Positions 60,860 to 64,000 of a DNA stretch of 64,000 bases are shown piece after piece (position 1 is the first letter of the stretch; the number at the start of each line of letters is the position of its first letter). The notes under the pieces were generated by a model. That model searched no databases. It had not been told where the DNA came from and saw only the letters and a program-made list of their open reading frames with translations. Source of the DNA: an uncultured Chitinophaga sp. (GTDB taxonomy: Bacteria > Bacteroidota > Bacteroidia > Chitinophagales > Chitinophagaceae); assembly GCF_937898475.1 (NCBI RefSeq), contig NZ_CALEJS010000012.1:62001-126000 (forward strand). Direction: 5' to 3'. The position numbers were made by a program, and so were the translations under genes.

Positions 60860-61011
60860 GCTGTACTTGAATTGAGCTGTTTGAACGTATGTTTTGCTTT
60901 CGTTATGCAAAGTTGTAAAAATTCACATAAAATTTAATTTTAAATTATCGGAGCAAGTCTTATTGTGAGAGGGCAGCATTTTGTTGAAAGCCGGCAAAAA
61001 TATTATAACAG

Positions 61012-61242
61012 ATAACCACGGCATGATGTAAGACGACAGAAATATTGTGACAGATCGAAGGTGTTCGATGTAAGATAGCAGATGTGTCATGTAAGCTGAC
61101 AGAAGTGCGTTGCAAGCTGACAGATGTATCGTGACAGATCAAAGATGTTCGATGTAAGATAACAGATGTGTCATGTAAGCTGACAGATGTACTGTGCGAG
61201 CTGACAGATGTATCGTGCAAGCTGACAGATGTGCTTTGTAAG
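61012..61242. repeat. Eleven-copy 21-bp tandem repeat with an 84-bp superrepeat
   Basis: Contiguous 21-base units approximating GACAGATGTATCGTGCAAG plus CT; the last copies are the most regular. Units 61033-61116 and 61117-61200 match each other in order (including GTGACAG, ATCRAAGRTGTTCGATGTAAG and GTGTCATGTAAG members), so an 84-bp, four-unit block was duplicated. No spacers, so not CRISPR. It lies between the phosphopantetheinyl transferase and the double-glycine peptide gene. Because 21 is a multiple of three, the minus strand stays open with a heptad-like HDTSVSL pattern, not regarded as a gene. Confidence 0.9.
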
Positions 61243-61450
61243 CGCGCAAATATAAAGATATTAATACCATCTCATCCCTGCATACACACGTTTTAGCAGG
61301 TTGTCCATCGTTTTCATAAACCCATCAGCTATAATTTACAACTCAAGGTTTTTGTTTGACATAGTTATTTTTTGCAACTTTCATTCATAAGCGGCAGCCG
61401 AAAAGCTTTGAATAGAGTAGGCCTAAAAGTAACCTGTTTAAAATTGATCT
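61243..61450. other. Leader region of the double-glycine peptide gene
   Basis: No gene seen. It should hold the promoter of the peptide gene; TTATTTTTTG near 61368 is a poor -7 candidate with one base too many, and no convincing -33 box accompanies it. Confidence 0.35.
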
Positions 61451-61630
61451 ATGAAAAACTTTCCGATGGAAAACCTGACTGAATTATCCCCTGCAGAATT
61501 AAGCGAAGTGCAAGGCGGCGGACTGTTAACCAATGTTGTTACAGGTTTGAGCAACCTGCTGCAAAACCTGCCCGGCACCGTTGGCGGTGTAGGCGGTACC
61601 CTGAAGAACCTGATCGATTTCCTCGTCTAG
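61451..61630 (+). CDS. Double-glycine leader peptide, bacteriocin-like
   Basis: A 59-residue peptide. The leader MENLTELSPAELSEVQGG (residues 6-23; start may be Met1 or Met6) has the class II bacteriocin/ComC pattern: acidic, LSxxELxxVxGG, cut after the paired Gly by a C39 peptidase. The predicted product is 36 residues, starting GLLTNVVTGLSNLL and ending TLKNLIDFLV, with GTVGGVGG in the middle. It is hydrophobic, free of Cys, about neutral in charge (one Lys, one Asp) and has GxxxG-like spacing as in two-peptide bacteriocins; only one such peptide is seen. The matching C39 transporter and HlyD lie 0.7-2 kb downstream. Activity (toxin or signal) unknown. Confidence 0.82.
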   Translation: MKNFPMENLTELSPAELSEVQGGGLLTNVVTGLSNLLQNLPGTVGGVGGTLKNLIDFLV

Positions 61631-61982
61631 TCTGGCGAAGGGAGATTTCCCGCGACAATGTAACTTCCTATTTGTTGTAATCGGTATCATTGTTTAGCTT
61701 ATTGATCTATGTGCTGTGGTGAAGACAGCATGCATCAGGCTCAAAGCGTCCTGGTTCTTAAATGGGCCGGACGCTTTCATGTTTTGCTGCCGCATCCAGT
61801 TATTATTACGTGCCTTCCACCGGGAAATAACGGAAAATTGTAGCTCCTGCAATCCATAGACGCGGTTTGCCCGTTAATATAGTCATATAGCTATCACTAA
61901 CCAGGATTAGCGCCCTGTCTGACTCAATGCGCATAGTCATCCAGGCACTATTCAACACCCTATTAATCAATTTTGCGTTGGT
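61631..61982. other. Gap between peptide and XRE genes
   Basis: No convincing gene. A 44-codon open frame from 61709 lacks a leader motif and runs through the hairpin below. Nothing else recognised. Confidence 0.4.
61743..61777 (+). terminator. Hairpin downstream of the double-glycine peptide
   Basis: AAAGCGTCC (61743-61751) pairs with GGACGCTTT (61769-61777), loop 17 bases, followed by CATGTTTT. A possible terminator of the peptide transcript; the T-run is broken. Confidence 0.5.
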
Positions 61983-62216
61983 ATGGAAGGTAGAAAACTA
62001 AGATGCACCCAGCAAGTTGTAGTCCTTATCCGGCATTTACGTAGAATGAAAGAGTATTCCCAGGAATACATGGCCGCCCATCTGGACATATCCCAGAATG
62101 CATACAGTAAACTCGAAACGGGAAAGATCCCTATGACCGTAGACCGGCTTTGTGAGGTTGCGCGCATACTGGATATCGCCCCCACAGAGCTGCTGGCAGA
62201 AGTGAAGCACGTTTGA
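61983..62216 (+). CDS. XRE-family (Cro/CI-type) regulator
   Basis: A 77-residue protein that is little more than one helix-turn-helix domain: VLIRHLRRMKEYSQEYMAAHLDISQNAYSKLETGKIPMTVDRLCEVARILDI (residues about 13-65). Single-domain regulators of this size act as dimeric repressors or as regulators next to bacteriocin and phage genes. It lies between the peptide gene and its exporter, 75 bases before the HlyD gene and on the same strand, so control of the peptide locus is likely. Confidence 0.92.
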   Translation: MEGRKLRCTQQVVVLIRHLRRMKEYSQEYMAAHLDISQNAYSKLETGKIPMTVDRLCEVARILDIAPTELLAEVKHV

Positions 62217-62291
62217 GAGGCCGGCAGCCATACGGACCAATGATAGCGTAACCCGGTCCGGTCAATATTGTCATGATCTATAAACCACAAC

Positions 62292-63452
62292 ATGCCTCAG
62301 TTATTTCCAATAGAAGTAATGCAGCATTCTTCCTATACCTGGTTGCCCAGGGTGAAAGTAAGAACGCAGCTGATCTACCTGACGGTACTGGTGGCCGTAC
62401 TTGCCGCACTCATAGCATTGCCTTTTATTAAAGTAGATGTTTCGGTACAGGCGGGCGGACTGGTACGCCCGGTTACGGAAAAGCATGAGCTGCGTAACCT
62501 GGTGGCCGGTACCATTGCCGAAGTATTGGTGACAGACGGACAGAAAGTGGAAAAAGGACAGCAGATACTGCGACTGCAGGAAGAGGTGAGCAACAGCCGC
62601 CTGCAGCAGAATTCCTGGGAGCTGGGCCAGCGGGAAAAGTATATACATGATCTTACCATACTCGCCGCCGGGGGTGGGCGCGGTCTTCAGTCAGCCCTCT
62701 ATCAGCAACAGTATCAACGTTATCAATCCACACTAAACGAACAGCTGGCTACCGTCAACAAACTGAAGGCCGACATGGAGATGTATGAAAAACTCTTCAG
62801 GGAAAAAGTGATCGCCAGAAAAGAGTTTGCCGACCGCCAGTATGAATATGTAAAAAGCCAGGCAGCTTACCAGTCTACCGTGCAACAACAGCGTAGCGCC
62901 TGGCAGGAAGAGCTGAGCCGTTTGCGGCAAGAAAGCAGTCGCCTGCATGCTGATACCCGGCAGCTGGAACAGGAGAAGGAATGGAACATTATCAAAGCGC
63001 CGGTAAGCGGTACCCTGCAGCAATTCAGTGGTAAATACGCCGGTGGTTATTTGCAGGCGGGAGAGCTGCTGGGCATTATCTCCCCTGATTCCAACCTGGT
63101 GGCAGAATGTTATGTTACACCCAAAGATATTGGCTACCTGCATGCCGGGATGCCCGTGAAGTTCCAGATTGACGCCTTTAATTATAATGAATGGGGATTG
63201 GTGGAAGGGGGGGTACAGTCTGTTGAGAACGACTTTGTGCTGATGAACGATCAACCCGTATTTAAAGTGAAATGCCGTTTTGCCGCCACGGAAGTGCGCA
63301 CCAGCAAAGGCGTGAAAGGAAGCCTGAAGAAAGGAATGACTTTCCAGGCCCGCTTTATCCTGACCAGACGTAGCCTGTTTCAGCTACTGTATGATAAAAC
63401 CGATGACTGGATGAACCCTAACAGGAAAGGTATACCTGAAGTAAAAAGTTGA
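62292..63452 (+). CDS. HlyD-family periplasmic adaptor (second exporter)
   Basis: A 386-residue membrane fusion protein. One membrane helix (about 27-47, LIYLTVLVAVLAALIALPFI), lipoyl half with GGLVRPVTEKHELRNLVAGTIAEVLVTDGQKVEKGQQILRL, a coiled-coil hairpin (about 95-235, rich in Gln, Glu and Leu), second lipoyl half (IIKAPVSGTLQQFSGKYAGGYLQAGELLGIISPD) and beta-barrel (VECYVTPKDIGYLHAGMPVKFQID-like). Twelve... bases upstream of the C39 transporter gene, so the two form the exporter for the double-glycine peptide. Not closely similar to the first HlyD (54347-55624) by eye, so the loci do not look like a recent duplication. Confidence 0.93.
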   Translation: MPQLFPIEVMQHSSYTWLPRVKVRTQLIYLTVLVAVLAALIALPFIKVDVSVQAGGLVRPVTEKHELRNLVAGTIAEVLVTDGQKVEKGQQILRLQEEVSNSRLQQNSWELGQREKYIHDLTILAAGGGRGLQSALYQQQYQRYQSTLNEQLATVNKLKADMEMYEKLFREKVIARKEFADRQYEYVKSQAAYQSTVQQQRSAWQEELSRLRQESSRLHADTRQLEQEKEWNIIKAPVSGTLQQFSGKYAGGYLQAGELLGIISPDSNLVAECYVTPKDIGYLHAGMPVKFQIDAFNYNEWGLVEGGVQSVENDFVLMNDQPVFKVKCRFAATEVRTSKGVKGSLKKGMTFQARFILTRRSLFQLLYDKTDDWMNPNRKGIPEVKS

Positions 63453-63463
63453 ACCGGAACCCT

Positions 63464-64000
63464 ATGGCGAATACCTCTGCTGGTTTGAAACGTAGCGCGC
63501 GGGTTAAGCAGCGCGATATCAGCGATTGCGGCGCTGCCTGTCTGGCATCTGTGGCTGCTTACTATCATTTGCAGTTACCGGTAGCCCGTATCCGCCAATA
63601 TGCGGGTACCGATAAAAAAGGCACTAATGTGCTGGGCATGACAGAGGCTGCCCGGAAGCTCGGTTTTCAGGCCAAAGGGGTAAAAGGACCGCTGGAAGCA
63701 TTGGCCAATGTACCCAAGCCTGTTATTGCCCACGTGATCATCAATGGAGCATTGCAGCATTTTGTGGTGATTTACCAGGTAACGGACAAACATGTGGTGT
63801 ACATGGATCCGATAGACGGCGACTATCACCGTCAAACACATGAGGATTTCAAACAAATATGGACCAGCGTACTGATACTGCTGATGCCCGAAGACGATTT
63901 TAAACCGGGCAATGAAAAGGTGTCACACCTGCAACGCTTCTGGTACCTGCTGCGTCCTCACCGTTCGGTGCTCTTCCAGGCGCTGTTCGGCGCAATGATA
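63464..64000 (+). CDS. Peptidase-C39 ABC transporter, N-terminal part (runs off window)
   Basis: The first 179 codons of a second bacteriocin-processing exporter. C39 peptidase with Cys22 in QRDISDCGAACLASV, His98 in ALQHFVVIYQ and Asp114 in VVYMDPIDGD: an intact triad, expected to cut the double-glycine leader encoded at 61451. The first membrane helix begins near residue 165 (HRSVLFQALFGAMI). The membrane and ATPase domains lie beyond the window. Eleven bases after the HlyD stop, same operon. Confidence 0.93.
   Translation, partial: MANTSAGLKRSARVKQRDISDCGAACLASVAAYYHLQLPVARIRQYAGTDKKGTNVLGMTEAARKLGFQAKGVKGPLEALANVPKPVIAHVIINGALQHFVVIYQVTDKHVVYMDPIDGDYHRQTHEDFKQIWTSVLILLMPEDDFKPGNEKVSHLQRFWYLLRPHRSVLFQALFGAMI

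Noticed and set aside
60860..60910. Longer TTG start of the phosphopantetheinyl transferase
   Set aside because: The TTG falls inside a -7-like AACTTTG box, and the first ATG gives the usual family start.
60960..61220. Minus-strand open frame with a heptad HDTSVSL-like repeat
   Set aside because: It is open only because the 21-bp tandem repeat has no stop in that frame; no signal, start context or known fold supports it.
61012..61242. CRISPR array
   Set aside because: Units are contiguous 21-mers with no unique spacers and no cas genes nearby.
61709..61843. Possible second small peptide after the double-glycine gene
   Set aside because: No leader motif or GG site, and it spans a hairpin; composition does not resemble a precursor.

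Overview
The window looks like the chromosome of a soil-type Bacteroidota, most likely Chitinophaga or a close relative in the Chitinophagaceae. The reasons are two SusC/SusD pairs, many secreted glycosidases, promoter -7 boxes of the TAnnTTTG type, weak Shine-Dalgarno use and a class I lanthipeptide leader of the Bacteroidota kind. No tRNA, rRNA, CRISPR array, transposase or prophage gene was seen.

Layout. 1-3.5 kb: the start of an alpha-L-rhamnosidase, a small VOC protein and a MATE exporter. 3.5-16.3 kb: an apparent phosphoester and glycerol island. On the minus strand it runs glpD, glpK, glpF, a lipoprotein glycerophosphodiesterase, susC, susD and a PafA-like phosphatase, with a divergent DeoR-type regulator at its head. 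16.5-27.4 kb: a Tat-exported clan GH-D glycosidase with an SMP-30 protein, a CehA/McbA metallohydrolase, a PfkB kinase, a MacB/FtsX permease with tandem operator-like dyads, and an AraC regulator heading a small membrane-protein operon. 27.5-46.8 kb: glycan use, with GH95 fucosidase, GH36 alpha-galactosidase, esterase, AraC regulator, susCD, another GH-D-like enzyme and galactose mutarotase. A frameshifted TonB-like gene and a degenerate ABC ATPase-like gene interrupt it. 46.8-54.4 kb: housekeeping and mixed genes, including an alpha/beta hydrolase, a sorbosone dehydrogenase-like protein, a DEAD-box helicase, a hybrid histidine kinase, an SDR and a sugar isomerase.

54.3-64 kb is the most unusual part. 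It holds two separate peptide export loci, each an HlyD adaptor plus a C39-peptidase ABC transporter. The first stands divergent to a class I lanthipeptide precursor whose leader and core lie in two overlapping frames (ATGGTGA), followed by a LanC cyclase with all expected catalytic residues. No LanB dehydratase is visible. The divergent promoter carries a perfect 22-bp inverted repeat. The second locus has a 59-residue double-glycine peptide with a glycine-rich, cysteine-free core, an XRE regulator and its own exporter, which runs off the window. Between them lie a LuxR-type response regulator, an Sfp-type phosphopantetheinyl transferase and an 11-copy 21-bp tandem repeat.

Three single-base deletions, each next to a short homopolymer, are inferred (one in the lanthipeptide precursor, two in the TonB-like gene). 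They could be real decay or sequencing error, and this should be settled before biological claims rest on them.
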